Shown: in pieces, positions 37,701-62,745 of the stretch | Position numbering within the stretch: the stretch's first letter is position 1 | How the letters are laid out: each line of letters begins with the position of its first letter | Assembly: GCF_902459465.1 (NCBI RefSeq) | Contig: NC_047066.1 | Span: 21,827,047-21,891,046, forward strand | Direction: 5' to 3' | Length of the DNA: 64,000 nt | DNA from: Asterias rubens | Taxonomy: Eukaryota; Echinodermata; Asteroidea; Forcipulatida; Asteriidae | The notes under the pieces: model-generated | The model's database searches: none | What the model was told of the DNA's origin: nothing | The model's input: the letters and a program-made list of their open reading frames with translations, nothing else | Program-made: the position numbers and the translations under genes

Positions 37701-40700
37701 AATATTCAAAAATCCTATAATTTTTCTGGGATTACATGTACGTTCTGACAAAACAAAAATCATTTCTGGATTTTGAAACTGGACTTATCGATACAAGCAT
37801 CCAAATAAGCCGACAGAAAAATCTGAATGGGCCCATTGTCATAGAGCTGCTTAAAGACAAACATCAGCTAAGCATAACAAAATTATGCTTACCAGAATAA
37901 AGGATACCAGCAGCCAATATACCATTTACCATACCATCTGGAAATGGTATCGTGCTCATTTTGTTCTTTGTTATTCGAAGAAAATTTTTAAAAGCAAAAT
38001 TTGCTGCTTCTCGCTCTTTGAAGTTTTAGTGCCCCCCTATAAAAGTTTCCAGTGGACTTTAAGACTTCAAATGGAATAGCCATTTGCAAAATGAAGGCCT
38101 TGTCCTCTCAAAAATGATATGCCACGGCTGCATAAAGAGGGAACTAAACACCTACTCTTTCTTAAAATAAAAAAAAAATGATGAAAATCACTGTTTGAGA
38201 AAATTGAGTCAGAAAAGCATTTGTGTAAATAATTATGCAAAATGTGAATAAACCATAAAATAAAATTGAGCGAGAAGTAAAAATTTATTAAGTAAAGTTA
38301 ATAACACCCGTATTAGACAGGTTCGCCAGAGTCCCGCCGAACCAATTAGATTAGGAGTCACTCCAATCGACCCAAATAATTTTTTTTATCAGACCGGTGA
38401 ACTTAACGTAACATTTACATTAGCTCGGCTCATGACAAGATCAACGTCTGAAACCAAGGCGCTCAAGAGTCGTTGCGAAAGGACTGCAACAGTCGATCTA
38501 TCGACTTCTGGCACGTCCAGTCGCTCCTAACTGTTTCAAACGTCAAACGTTTCATGTACTAAATTCAGAATTTGGTTCGTCGTGACTCTGTAAGTGCCTG
38601 TTTGAAACGCGTGTACTGTAAGTCAAAGTACAGTCAGACAGTGGATGTTAAAGTCCTGGGAGTCGATGGGTACACTTACACACTACCCTCTGCCCAACTC
38701 AAAGCTTCTCTTTCCCAAACTACTTCTTTGTCACTCCGCTAACATAACAATAGACCGATCCAGTAGGCTCCGCCCACGACGCACGTGTGAGCAAGAACTT
38801 GGGGGCTCTCCAATGCCTTTCTGCACAACTCTGCCGCGCGCGCCAAGATACGCGCACGCATGTCGGACCTTAGTGTCGGCCCTTCGTTGCGTTGTGATTG
38901 GTCAATATGCAATTAGGCGGAGCTTAAAGGATTGGTCTATTACTTCTGTAATTCTTTGTGAATAGAAATAAACTTGAACTTCGAAGTTTCAAATTTTTTA
39001 TCCACGAACAAAAATATTTATAAAAATGCCGAGTAATATATTATGAAGAAAAAGTGGTGTTATGAAATAGAAAACAGTTATCAAAATAAAAGCAGCATGC
39101 AAATATTAAAAATATGACAAATAGTACTTTTGAAAACATGTATTAACGGAATGAAAGAGTGGTGACGACTGACCAGGTCATTGTACAGCCTTTTTAAACC
39201 GGCATGGTCATGGCTGTGTAATAAAGGACCGAGCAATATTCATGGTTTGTTATTGCTGGGTTATGACCCTGCAAGGTTCTAAACTGCTGTTTCAGTCTCA
39301 GTCTTTACTACTCTTGTTTTCCCATTCACAAATACATCGTACTCTATTTGTTAAAAAGCATAAAAATAAAGGAAAAACTGTAATTTAAAGGAACACGTTG
39401 CCTTGGACCAGTCGAGTTGGTCTTCGAAAAGCGTTGTTAAAGTAGAATACAATGATCTACACAAATATGCCACGAAATTGCATGGTTTTCTTTTAAACTC
39501 CTCGACTAACACGGTCGGCCATTTATGAGAGTCAAAACTTTGACTCCCATAAATTGTCGACTGTGTTAGTTCGCGACGCAAAAGGAAAGCCGTGCAATTT
39601 TGAGTGATACTTGTGTGGATCATTATATTCTACTTTTAAAACATCTTTCTAACCATATGCATTTCATAGAAAAACGGTTTCAAACGCTTTTTATAGACCA
39701 ACTCGTCCGATCCAAGGCAACTTGTTGCTTTAACGTCTAAATTCTTTCCATTTCTGTCCTTAGGTCGCTTTGCATGCTCATGGGTACATGTTTGTGTAAT
39801 AATTTTAGTGTCGTATCACGATGTGTTGTGATTGCGTATATTGCGATGTGTTGTTAGTGCCCATGAACATAAGCTTGCGCACTAGTACACATATAATGGC
39901 TATTAACGCTGAACCCGCTTTAGACAACTGGTCTTAAATGGCTCCAGTTCTATACCATTACCAGCCATTTAACCAGATTAACATGGTCATGTGACCAGCT
40001 TTTAACCAATAGGACTGCCTAATCTGTCTGAGGTATTTATGAATTATAAAATGATTAATTAAACAAAAAATTATTACTTGATACAGATGGATTATGCTGC
40101 ATTTGTAAACTACGATTGACCAATGTTGCCATGGCAACACAGTAAACAAAAATGGCTGCTGCAGCTTCATGGTGGTTGTTATGAATAGAGAAGGTCAAAA
40201 CTTACGACCTTGAAAACGTCAGGTCCGTGTTCCTGGAGGACAGACGCCGTTTGGTAAAACTGTGACGGAGACTCCAATTGTCCCCGGAGTCCTCTATGCT
40301 ATTCCGCCCACTGTTGTTGGGGGCATAAATAAGCATTCAGACAAACGAACAAACAAACACACGAACAAACAAACAGACTTAAGCCTTTTTGCCATGTCAA
40401 TCACATAACCCAATTTCTTTTTGATAGCTGCTTACCAGAAATACTGCTTAGCACATTTGATTGTTCAGTATGAATCAGCCACCAAATATATTATCACACG
40501 TTAAGAGTAAGTTAGGCACAAAACAATTTTGCTAACCAGTATTTACCAGAATCTGCTTACCAGGCAAGCTACCATCACAAGTAACATTTCTGAGGTTTGC
40601 TTAGCAGAACACTCAAAATCAGAATTGTCTGCTTAAGCAGCTCTATGAAATTGGGCCCATGGCTTGATTTAACAAAGAGCTAAGATTGATCTAAAGTGCG

Positions 40701-43304
40701 AGTCACTCTTAACTGATCAAAAGCTCTCCATAACTCGTTACCAAGTAAGTTTTATGCTAACAATTATTTTTGAGTAATTACCGATAGTGTCCAGTGCCTT
40801 TAAACATGTATCACATGGCCAGTCCCCATTTCATAGAGCTGCTTATCGCAAAAAATAGTAGCTAAGCACAACAAATTCTTGCTTACAAGAATAAGTAAAA
40901 TACCATGTGTTGTAGCTGGTATCTTGTTTATTTTTGCTGAGCAAAAAAAATTGTTAAGCAATAGTTTCTGTTTAAGCAGCTCTTTGAAATACATGTAGGA
41001 CCATGAGCACAGTGTTAGCCAGAGGGTTGTCTGTGTGTCTTAAAGATACCCTGCTATAAATTTGGACACCCTGTTTTTGTAATGTACAAGTGACACATTT
41101 TGGACACCTGGTCATGGCAGTTTTAAATTTCCAGCAAATTTGTAAACCCTTTACCAAATCCTGGTTAAAACCTTCTCCTTGGGAGATGTTCCCCCAGGCC
41201 TGATGCTTCACGGAGGCAATGAAGATTGTCTCTATGCCCCCCTTGGTCATTGCCTTGGTGCCCTTGAAATGCTCCAGGCGAATTTACACTTTCCAAATAG
41301 GGTGCCCTTTACCAAGGAGAAAATGCCTTGGTGCCCTTGCCCTTTCATAAAACAAAGCATACAGGCCTGTTCCCCCACTCTTAGAGCAAGTTAAGGCCCA
41401 GTCACACAGGCATCGATAACAAGAACGAAAACGATAGCGTTAAAAATGCACACCCTCGATTGGTTGAATAAGCATGGGCGTATTCTGCGTGGAGGAATTC
41501 AACCAATAGAATGCATTCTCTTTGCGTCGTTATCGTTTTCGTTATCGCTGCAGTGTGACTTGGCCTTTACATTACTTAGCAGTAAGATGAGTAGATACTT
41601 ACTGTATGGGATCCTTTGGAGAGGGTTTACGCTTTCCACTACGGACTTGTGAGGGATCCAGAAGAGAATGCTCCCAGATTGAGTTTGCGCCGTTTGTTAC
41701 AAGAGCGTACACCATCTAGAACATCAACAACAAAATTACATATTATCCATAGGCTTCTCCCAGAGATATAAATGCGTGGATAGACATGGACCTTGTTGAT
41801 ATTTTGTTTTAAAAAAATCTTCCCGAGCACCACGGCAGCCTTGGGCTGTATACTCATCAGGGAGCTGAGAAAGATGACAGGAATATTATTGGCCCATTGA
41901 CCAGGGGCCGGTTTCACAAAGAGAGAAGATTGATCGCAACTGCAAATCAATCAAATCTGCTTTTAAAGTACAGTGTGATGTTACAATGTAAATTACTATG
42001 GTATAACTGACAATTTGTCTTTTGATGGATTTTAATGCTTTGTGAAATCTAGGTAGAGAGAGAGGTTAAGTTCATATAAACAACGTACAGGGCACTTGCA
42101 TGCGCGTTTCCTGTCCACCATATTGGTGGTCAAAACATGTGTTTACGCGCGCATTTGGTGCAGAAACATGTGTACTATCCTTTTGTGCATGTTTTGACCC
42201 CCAATATGGCAGACAGGAGGGAAAAGTTTCCGTATGGCGCCACCACTTTTTCATTCGATATAAAATTATATAGGAACTTATTTACCTGATTGATATATCC
42301 CTTTCTGTAAAAATGAGTGAAAAAGTGGTGGCGCCATACGGAAAGTTATCCGACAGGAGACCTGCAGGTTCATATATGCGCGCTGCGCGTTGTGCAATGG
42401 GAAAGGTTCATATGGTCTGCATACTATACCCACCTCTCTAAGACTCCTTGGCCATTGTGAGCCATGGTTGATGGCACGGATCTGTGAGATGTGTCTTCCG
42501 AGGCTACGGTGCACACTGCAGCATTCATCACAAACCAAAACCCCACGATTCAGCGACGCCCATCCTGGATCTGTGGAAAAATTGAACAATTAATTTGGTT
42601 TACTTCGTGAACATCATTAGCAATAAATAGCCAGATGCCGGGCTACACAGCTGATGGTTATGGGGTAGTCCTAAAACCGCCTCGACATCCACCCCATGTC
42701 ATAATCAAAACGTGTCCCAATTCCAAATTCATAAAACTAAAAAACATTAGCCGAGCTCCGAGTAAGAAAGTCCCTGATTTAGAATTCACATCGTGTGATT
42801 ATGCAAAGCAAAGAGCACCATGCGACGTCCATGTTCCTTCTGACCTGCTGACCAACCGACCAACCGTATGTCCACTGTCATTGTCACAAAATGTCAACAA
42901 TTTCGTTTTGTTATTAACTAAGACTTTAGACTTTTGTCCATTTATTTATCCTACTAGGTCCCAAATAAAAACTACAGACAACCAGGATGCAAACAACGTC
43001 CTATTTATGTGGCTAACAATTTATTTGTAGGCTAACCAACACGACAACAAGGTGTCACTGTCGTGTTGTTGTCTATGACAGCCTGACATCAAAAGTAACA
43101 TTCACTTTCCTTGCCTCGCCTGCTTCTTCTTAATCTTGACACGACACTGACAGAAAAGTCAAATATTTTATGTCTCGACTGTTTTGTAATTTTAAGTGTC
43201 TCAAATGTACCATTTCAAATTATAAATTCAGAAAAAAGTATATACTTACCAGGCGATCCACAGTCTGCACAAATTTCTCCTGGAATTCTCTGCTTCGCCC
43301 TCAT
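22758..43304 (-). CDS. GIT: GIT ArfGAP scaffold protein, complete, 19 exons
   Basis: GIT proteins are Arf GTPase-activating scaffolds that bind PIX and paxillin at focal adhesions. Exons: 43304-43250, 42570-42434, 41715-41603, 36669-36570, 35794-35708, 35061-34931, 34353-34259, 33001-32904, 32260-32188, 32085-31991, 31358-31235, 30699-30515, 28137-28090, 26551-26402, 25926-25621, 24772-24696, 24413-24207, 23610-23547, 22955-22758. They join in phase for 780 aa (vertebrate GIT1/2 are about 760-770). The ArfGAP zinc finger has C12, C15, C32 and C35 (CX2CX16CX2C) with the arginine finger in CSVHRSLGRH. Ankyrin repeats fill exons 5-7 (QLHSSVRTGNLETCLRLLSL, GNTPLHVASNAG). The Spa2-homology region is in exons 8-11 (HLFEELAMDVYDEVDRRE, QKLARFSAREFATLIIDILK). 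A coiled coil is in exons 14-15, and the paxillin-binding bundle is in exons 17-19 (AYDIAKSAKQLV). As expected for an invertebrate, I cannot assign it to GIT1 or GIT2. Confidence 0.95.
25245..25495 (+). mobile_element. LINE-type 3' tail with ATTGAA repeats
   Basis: A T-rich segment ending TATGGAAATAAATGTATCCT and a short (ATTGAA)n tail, typical of a 5'-truncated LINE. A similar TATGGAAATAAATGTTGATT tail is at about 63,476-63,510. No coding capacity seen. A SINE tail fragment (minus) precedes it at 25,160-25,240. Confidence 0.5.
26040..26395 (+). mobile_element. LINE reverse-transcriptase C-terminal remnant
   Basis: The plus strand encodes, in broken frames, LWNSLPEVVKQAETSEQFKT followed by RLKTSLFTLYNN and a stop. 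This is the familiar C-terminal signature of CR1/L2-like non-LTR reverse transcriptases. Then come TGATATGCGCTATATAAGAA and a (TTA)n tail. It lies in the intron between GIT exons 15 and 14 and ends just before exon 14. Confidence 0.75.
26612..26774 (-). mobile_element. Family A MITE, truncated
   Basis: Left end GGGCAGTGGACACTACTC and about 160 bp of the family A consensus, ending abruptly after GAATTTGATTTCGAG. In the intron between GIT exons 14 and 13. Confidence 0.75.
27112..27491 (-). mobile_element. Family A MITE, full length
   Basis: Starts after TTAA (27,108-27,111) with AGGCAGTGGACACTATTGG and ends AATAGTGTCCACTGTCT followed by TTAG, so the right TTAA has mutated. 380 bp, in a GIT intron. 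Confidence 0.88.
28090..28137 (-). CDS. GIT: GIT exon 13, possible internal first exon
   Basis: This 48-nt exon encodes MAPAMSRSSSEGSSKK and fits phase 0 on both sides (exon 12 ends SKSQ; exon 14 begins SASSDVPEE). Its acceptor (TTGGCGTTGAG) is weak, with a poor pyrimidine tract, and the first codon is ATG. It can therefore be read as an internal exon or as the start of a shorter isoform carrying only the coiled coil and paxillin-binding bundle. The serine-rich content matches the region before the coiled coil in vertebrate GITs. Confidence 0.6.
28367..28622 (+). repeat. Left arm of a 250-bp inverted repeat around GIT exon 12
   Basis: This block (landmarks CATCTGACGT, GCCGGCGTGTACAT, GACGTGATAGGAGTGTACTG, GATCTGAGTAGCAGGTAC) recurs inverted at 30,988-31,225. 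The two arms differ at scattered positions and enclose about 2.4 kb with exon 12. It contains a CRE-like TGACGTCA. Confidence 0.8.
28713..28930 (-). mobile_element. Family A MITE, 3' truncated
   Basis: Starts after TTAA with AGGCACTGGACACTATTGG and keeps about 215 bp, including GAACTTCTCCCTCAGAAGTA, before losing similarity. Confidence 0.75.
29435..29760 (-). mobile_element. Interspersed repeat copy 2 with tRNA-Glu-like head
   Basis: The left part is the inverse of 685-860. The right part, read on minus (about 29,755-29,680), resembles a tRNA: GGCTTGTGCGTAAAGCGCTC, a CTC-type anticodon region CGCCTCTCACC, and B box GGTTCGATTCC. Together they look like a tRNA-Glu-derived SINE about 320 bp long. 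Stems are too degraded for a functional tRNA. Confidence 0.6.
30158..30382. mobile_element. Inverted-repeat element, TTTTTGAGGTATGGCGGA ends
   Basis: Left CCTTTTTGAGGTATGGCGGA and right TCCGCCATACCTCAAAAAGG are exact inverses over about 20 bp. The CpG-rich interior (GATACGCGCGCGTCACACGC) is unlike its AT-rich surroundings. In a GIT intron; single copy in this window. Confidence 0.8.
30745..30905 (-). mobile_element. LINE 3' end, 5'-truncated
   Basis: Minus-strand copy of the same LINE tail as 56,692-57,186: an (ATT)n start followed by TTTATTTGCCATAACAGTAC and CCACATCTAGGGGTACACAA on the plus strand. It lies in a GIT intron next to the right arm of the 28.4/31.2-kb inverted repeat. Confidence 0.8.
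30988..31225 (-). repeat. Right arm of the inverted repeat around GIT exon 12
   Basis: Inverted partner of 28,367-28,622. It ends about 10 bp from the exon 11 donor at 31,235. Immediately to its left (30,745-30,905) lies a minus-strand LINE 3' end. Confidence 0.8.
32468..32862 (+). mobile_element. tRNA-Leu-like SINE, full length
   Basis: The head GTGTCGTGGCGGAGCGGATA carries the A box, ACTCAAGCTCTGG the Leu-like anticodon arm, and GTGGGTTTGAATCCC the B box. The body (CCTTGAGCAAGACACTTAAC, AGGGAGCTGAGATGGTTAAA) and tail TTTATAAGAAACCACTATTA complete the element. In a GIT intron. Confidence 0.88.
33290..34190. repeat. 65-bp minisatellite in GIT intron 7
   Basis: Between GIT exons 8 and 7, a unit containing GGCACAGGCTGGGGTCTGGC and GGGTTCAACTTGAGGATGGA repeats every 65 bp (starts at 33,543, 33,608, 33,673 and onward). 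About eight regular units run to roughly 34,080, with degenerate GGCTTGAGGCTGGGAC units on both flanks. Two alternating variants (TTTACGC / TTTAAGC and TTGAGG / TTGTGG) are interleaved. The minus strand reads as open proline/serine-rich peptide, but no splice context supports coding. Confidence 0.9.
34480..34827 (-). mobile_element. tRNA-Leu-like SINE, minus
   Basis: Head on minus at the right end (GTCGTGGCCGAGCGGTTAAG), B box region degraded, body variant with GAACCCAGTGCACTTATC and a GGTGTTCCTGGCTG segment. In a GIT intron between exons 7 and 6. Confidence 0.82.
35295..35666. mobile_element. Family B MITE, full length, TTAA flanks
   Basis: 372-bp near-perfect foldback centred on GGGAGTCAAAATTTGACTCCC around 35,466-35,486. 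Ends AGGAACACGTTGCCTTGGAT. Immediately to its left is a truncated family A end (35,165-35,290) sharing the same TTAA. In a GIT intron, 41 bp from exon 5. Confidence 0.9.
35832..36176 (-). mobile_element. tRNA-Leu-like SINE, minus, diverged
   Basis: Tail CTTATATAGCGCATTTCACA at left, body CTCAGCTCCCTGGGGAGTAT, head with AACTTGATTTTGATGCTTTT at right. In a GIT intron, starting about 40 bp from exon 5. Confidence 0.8.
36290..36465 (-). mobile_element. Single arm of the foldback family
   Basis: Matches the left arm of the 5.3-kb foldback (TTGCATGGTGGAAATAAAAT, CAACGTTTCGATCAGTATGC). In a GIT intron about 100 bp from exon 4. Confidence 0.75.
36924..37299 (+). mobile_element. Family A MITE, full length, TTAA flanks
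   Basis: 376 bp between two TTAA sites. Both ends are intact (AGGCAGTGGACACTATTGG). In the large intron between GIT exons 4 and 3. Confidence 0.9.
37440..37710 (+). mobile_element. Second tRNA-like SINE family, best copy
   Basis: GGTAGTCTAGTTGGTAAGAC (A box), CTCTAGAATTGCAAGGGTCG, GTGGGTTCGAATCCCACCC (B box), with 3' body ACTGAGTATACAGTGCTAAC and CATATCGGTGTATGGGTAAA. The block CCCGATGCAAATTTAACATC precedes the tRNA head. Acceptor-stem pairing is poor, so I call it a SINE and not a tRNA gene. In a GIT intron. Confidence 0.82.
38749..38941. mobile_element. Family F GC-rich inverted-repeat element
   Basis: Left AATAGACCGATCCAGTAGGC, right AAAGGATTGGTCTATT. Contains GGCTCCGCCCAC (GC box), CGCACGTGTG and TGATTGGTCAAT, all promoter-like motifs. 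Followed directly by AGAAATAAACTTGAACTT. In a GIT intron. Confidence 0.78.
39389..39729. mobile_element. Family B MITE, full length, TTAA flanks
   Basis: 341-bp foldback. Left end AGGAACACGTTGCCTTGGAC, right end inverse with a few changes, TTAA on both sides, centre GAGAGTCAAAACTTTGACTC. In a GIT intron. Confidence 0.9.
41392..41570. mobile_element. Family E inverted-repeat element
   Basis: TAAGGCCCAGTCACACAGGC at left and the inverse TGCAGTGTGACTTGGCCTTT at right. Lies only about 33 bp from GIT exon 3. Confidence 0.82.
42226..42344. repeat. Short inverted repeat in GIT intron 2
   Basis: TTCCGTATGGCGCCACCACT (42,228 on) and AGTGGTGGCGCCATACGGAA (42,320 on) are exact inverses, about 25 bp long and 70 bp apart. 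CATGTTTTGACC / GGTCAAAACATG (42,128-42,200) form another pair just left of it. Confidence 0.78.
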
Positions 43305-43400
43305 TTTTGAGAGTAAATTTGGCCCAACTCCCGTCAAAAAATAATGTCTTCGCTATCCGGAAGTAACCCGACGTCAAACTTAGAAAATTCATCCTCGTTC
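43305..43400 (-). promoter_or_regulatory. GIT 5' region with ETS-type site
   Basis: Immediately upstream of the GIT start codon. CCGGAAGT at 43,357-43,364 is a perfect ETS/GABPA core, a common element of TATA-less housekeeping promoters, 53 bp from the ATG. No TATA box is seen. Transcription start not determined. Confidence 0.5.
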
Positions 43401-43571
43401 TCAACAACACCACTTTTGACAGTCCCATTCTTTATTTCCACGCATTTTGCATGCTTGAATTTGTTCACCTGGGGTAGGGGGTCGATTGAAACGAAAAACA
43501 CTGGGAACGTGTTGTGGGCTTCGGGAATATCCGACGAGTGGTGGCGCTATTCATTGTGTTGCAACTTTTGA

Positions 43572-43676
43572 GAGGGGCGGGGGAAGAGGGGGGAAGAGGG
43601 GGCGGGGGAAGAGGGGGCGGGGGATGAGGGGGAGGGGGAAATGAGGTGGGGCGGGGGATGGGGGGGGGGGGAATGA
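43572..43676 (+). repeat. G-rich purine tract upstream of GIT
   Basis: About 105 bp of nearly pure G/A with many runs of three or more G, including a run of about 10 near 43,661-43,670. It forms imperfect repeats of GGGGGAAGAGGGGGCG. Located about 270 bp upstream of the GIT ATG; it has clear G-quadruplex potential on the plus strand. Confidence 0.8.
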
Positions 43677-44014
43677 GGTAATGTCACAAATTCAGTCACA
43701 ACAACCTGTCCATGTTTTGTATTTCAAACTATTTATGTTTATTTAATGGAAGGATATCCCTTCTCACAATTATACTATTGCACAACTAGTATTTCACAAT
43801 AGTTCTCTTAAAATATTTGTGTACTTTTCCATTCTACAGCTTTGGTATAGTATTGACATTAACCATGTTAACAAATCAACACAATCCAACAAGCAAGTGT
43901 GGTTTTTACTGAGACCTGTAGTTAAGTCTCTTTATGAGCTGTGTGGTTCTTCTCAGAAGAACCAGTGGTTCACAACTCGACGTTTCGATCACTTTCAGAG
44001 CACACTGATCAAAA

Positions 44015-44285
44015 CATTTGGTTTTTACCCATACACCGATGTGTTAGCACTGTATACTCGGTACTTCCCGAATCCTGTGGAAAAAATATCACAGGCATGT
44101 TACTCGGTTGGGATTCGAACCCACAACCCTTGCAATTCTAGAGCAGTGTCTTACCAACTAGACTACCGAGATTGCCCGGTAGCTAACGGCAGTTCGAATC
44201 CTATGTTTTGGCAGCAGATACCACAACGATATAATAGATGTTAAATTTGCATCGGGGATAAAGAATATTAATTTTGGTTTTTTAC
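44015..44285 (-). mobile_element. Second tRNA-like SINE family, minus
   Basis: Inverse of the 37.4-kb copy: TTTACCCATACACCGATGTG, GGGATTCGAACCCACAACCC, CTTACCAACTAGACTACCGA, and GATGTTAAATTTGCATCGGG at the far end. The 141-aa open frame across it is an artefact. Confidence 0.82.
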
Positions 44286-44508
44286 CCATAAGTTGTTACA
44301 TACACCACAGTTTTTTTGTCCCAGAAACATCACAGTTTATAGAAAGAGTTACAAATAATTACCTAGTGTCTTCGAAAATCACACTTGATTGTATTCCCAA
44401 TAAAAGTTATAAAACAACACAATCTACCAGGTTGAAGTTATTGGTAATAAATAATCAAGAACAAGTTCATTTTGGGAGGTACACCTTTGGTATTTGTTCT
44501 TCACTTAA

Positions 44509-44873
44509 AGGGATGGTACACGTTTGGTAATTGTCAAAGACCAGTCTTCTCACTTTGTGTATCCCAACATACGCATCAAATAACAAACCTGTGAGAATTG
44601 GGCTCAATTGGTAATCCAAATTGCAAGAGAATAAAGAAGAAAAAACATTCTTGTTGAACAACTTTGTGTGCTTTTAGATGCATATTATAAAAGGCTTCAG
44701 CTGAAGTCTTTTATTACTTGAGTTAGAACTTACCTTTCTCAAAAACTACATTACTCCAGAGGGAGCCTTTTCTCACAGTGTTTTATACTATCAACAGGTC
44801 TCCATTGCTCGTTACCAAGTCAGTTTTTATGCTTATAATTCTTTTGAGTAATTACCATAAGTGTTCAGTGCCT
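44509..44873 (+). mobile_element. Family A MITE, GTACACG-end subfamily
   Basis: Left end AGGGATGGTACACGTTTGG, with a central palindrome AAAGGCTTCAGCTGAAGTCTTTT in place of the usual GAGACCTCA palindrome. Intergenic between GIT and PI4KA. Confidence 0.8.
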
Positions 44874-45391
44874 TTTATGTACCATGACTCACTTCAAAAT
44901 AACACTGGGCTTAATTTCACGAAGAGCCAAGATTGGTCTTAAGCACAATTCAATCATTTTTTCCTGCTAAGAAAAAAATGATGTTACAATACACACATTA
45001 ATATGGATATACCGGTACTGACATTTGTTGGACCCAATTTCAAAACAATAGCATGATTTACAGAAAAAAAAAAACCCTTTTTATAACACACTCTTACGTG
45101 TATATTTGTGTACATACATATAGGATTAAAATAGAAAGAGCGGGCTAATTAAAGTATTGCATTTGATGTCAAGTTTATGTACATGCATGAATTGCAAAAG
45201 CAATTGATATGCTTACAAAATATAATATACAGCTATAATAATAATAGTAACTTAGGAGGCCAATCACCCTTTGTAGCCTTTTGTCAAGGCCTTTGTGATT
45301 GGCACTCGCGTAGTCTCCCATTCCAGTCGCTCCGCTGTTTACGCCACAATGACCTTGACAAAAGGTTTGAATCCCCTAGTTGTGACACTTC

Positions 45392-45684
45392 TGCCTTATG
45401 CATAAAATAACAAACCTGTGGAAAATTTTAGCTCAATTGGTCGTCGAAGTTGCGAGATAATAATGAAAGAAAAAACACCCTTGTCACACGAGACCTCAAA
45501 ATCTAAATCTGAGGTCTCAAAATCAAATTCGTGGAAAAGTAGTTCTTTCTCAAAAACAACGTCACCTCAGAGGGAGCCGTTTCTCACCATGTTTTATAGC
45601 TCCCCATTACTCGTTACCAAGTAAGGTTTTAAAATATATTCTAATAATTATTTTGAGAAACTACCAATAGTGTCCACTGCCTTT
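45392..45684 (+). mobile_element. Family A MITE, 5' truncated
   Basis: Begins at TATGCATAAAATAACAAACC and ends AATAGTGTCCACTGCCT before TTAG. Internal GAGACCTCAAAATCTAAATC. Confidence 0.78.
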
Positions 45685-46069
45685 AGCTCATCTACCACAC
45701 TTTGTACTGATTTTATTTTGATTGGTTGAAAAAAAACCGTTAAAATAAACTAAATATATTCTCATCCTTCATTACAATATAATCTTTGTGTACAGTTTAC
45801 CACCAAATAAACTTATTGTTACTAAAATAATACCTGTTATATCCATAGTTACTTTTGCTGACTTTTTACATGTATTTCTTACAAATTTGGGTAAATTTAC
45901 AAATGAAGTTGGCAATATGTGCCCACACCATTGATTTGCTTTGTGACGTCATTTGCTTACGGTAAGCATCAGAAGTCTGCACACCTTTTCCTGTGCTTAC
46001 GACGACGCCATAAAAACTGCACAAAATACGCCGTTAAGCAGCTCTATGACATTATAAGCCCTGGCCCGT

Positions 46070-46235
46070 TGGGTGAACGCACAAGACATGGCAGAGGTGT
46101 CAAATGACATGCAACTGCTTGGAGTCGACGCAAGGAGTCGATGGGCAGGGCCAAGTGGAGGAGAGCCATAGGGAGAAAACAGGCCAACTCAAAACAGACT
46201 GGACAACAGCCTTAAAACCGACATGATGATGATGG
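46070..46235 (+). mobile_element. LINE-like terminal fragment with (GAT)n tail
   Basis: One frame reads KWRRAIGRKQ near 46,155-46,185, resembling the short basic tail found after the reverse transcriptase of RTE/L2-like elements, and the block ends in ATGATGATG. Weak evidence based on motif style only. Confidence 0.35.
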
Positions 46236-46242
46236 GGGAATC

Positions 46243-46512
46243 AGTGGGTGCGTCAGACTGCATCAGTCAATTAGCTTCATTGTGTGTCGACGCGCGGTGC
46301 TCACTCGGGTGAGCCCCTGACAAGAGCTCATCGAACGGTCACACCTGCAATCTCGTGGTGACGTCATGCACCTGAGCCACGCCCCAAGTGACCCACTCCA
46401 CAAGGAGGGCACTTGAGGCTGACCCGGGTGAGCCCCTGGAATGATGTCAAAGCTATTCGCAAGTACCAGGGGCAGACGGGGGTCGACCAGGGGAAGCTAA
46501 TCGAACGCACCC
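46243..46512. repeat. Interspersed repeat, second copy of the 8.6-kb family
   Basis: Shares CTCGTGGTGACGTCATGCAC, GCTGACCCGGGTGAGCCCCT and GCTAATCGAACGCACCC with 8,645-8,885. It lies about 110 bp past the PI4KA stop codon, so probably in its 3'UTR. Confidence 0.7.
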
Positions 46513-46620
46513 AGTGTATAAAACATTTCTAGGAAGAATGTAGAGCTTCATTGTAGGTGCATCCTCACTGACTTGAGTCTGCCGCTATGCTGTCTGTTTC
46601 TAGCGACCATGCATTGGTTT

Positions 46621-62745
<16,125 letters not shown>

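Larger units (their letters stand above)
43677..46620. other. Intergenic region between GIT start and PI4KA stop
   Basis: No coding exon recognised. It holds a histidine-SINE-like tRNA-type element (44,015-44,280, minus), family A MITEs at 44,509-44,873 and 45,392-45,684, a LINE-like fragment ending in (GAT)n near 46,070-46,230, and a repeat at 46,243-46,512 related to 8,645-8,885. The PI4KA 3'UTR must lie in the right-hand part; I could not fix its poly(A) site. The tRNA identity of the first element is uncertain. Confidence 0.55.

Noticed and set aside
40205..40262. Possible extra minus-strand exon with a GTAAG donor in GIT intron 3
   Set aside because: GIT exons 3 and 4 already join in phase with no missing residues, and the peptide has no match to the family.
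42635..43030. 131-aa open frame in GIT intron 1
   Set aside because: No recognisable domain, no splice context, unusual composition; likely chance.
43819..44244. 141-aa open frame
   Set aside because: It runs through a tRNA-like SINE copy and foldback-family sequence.
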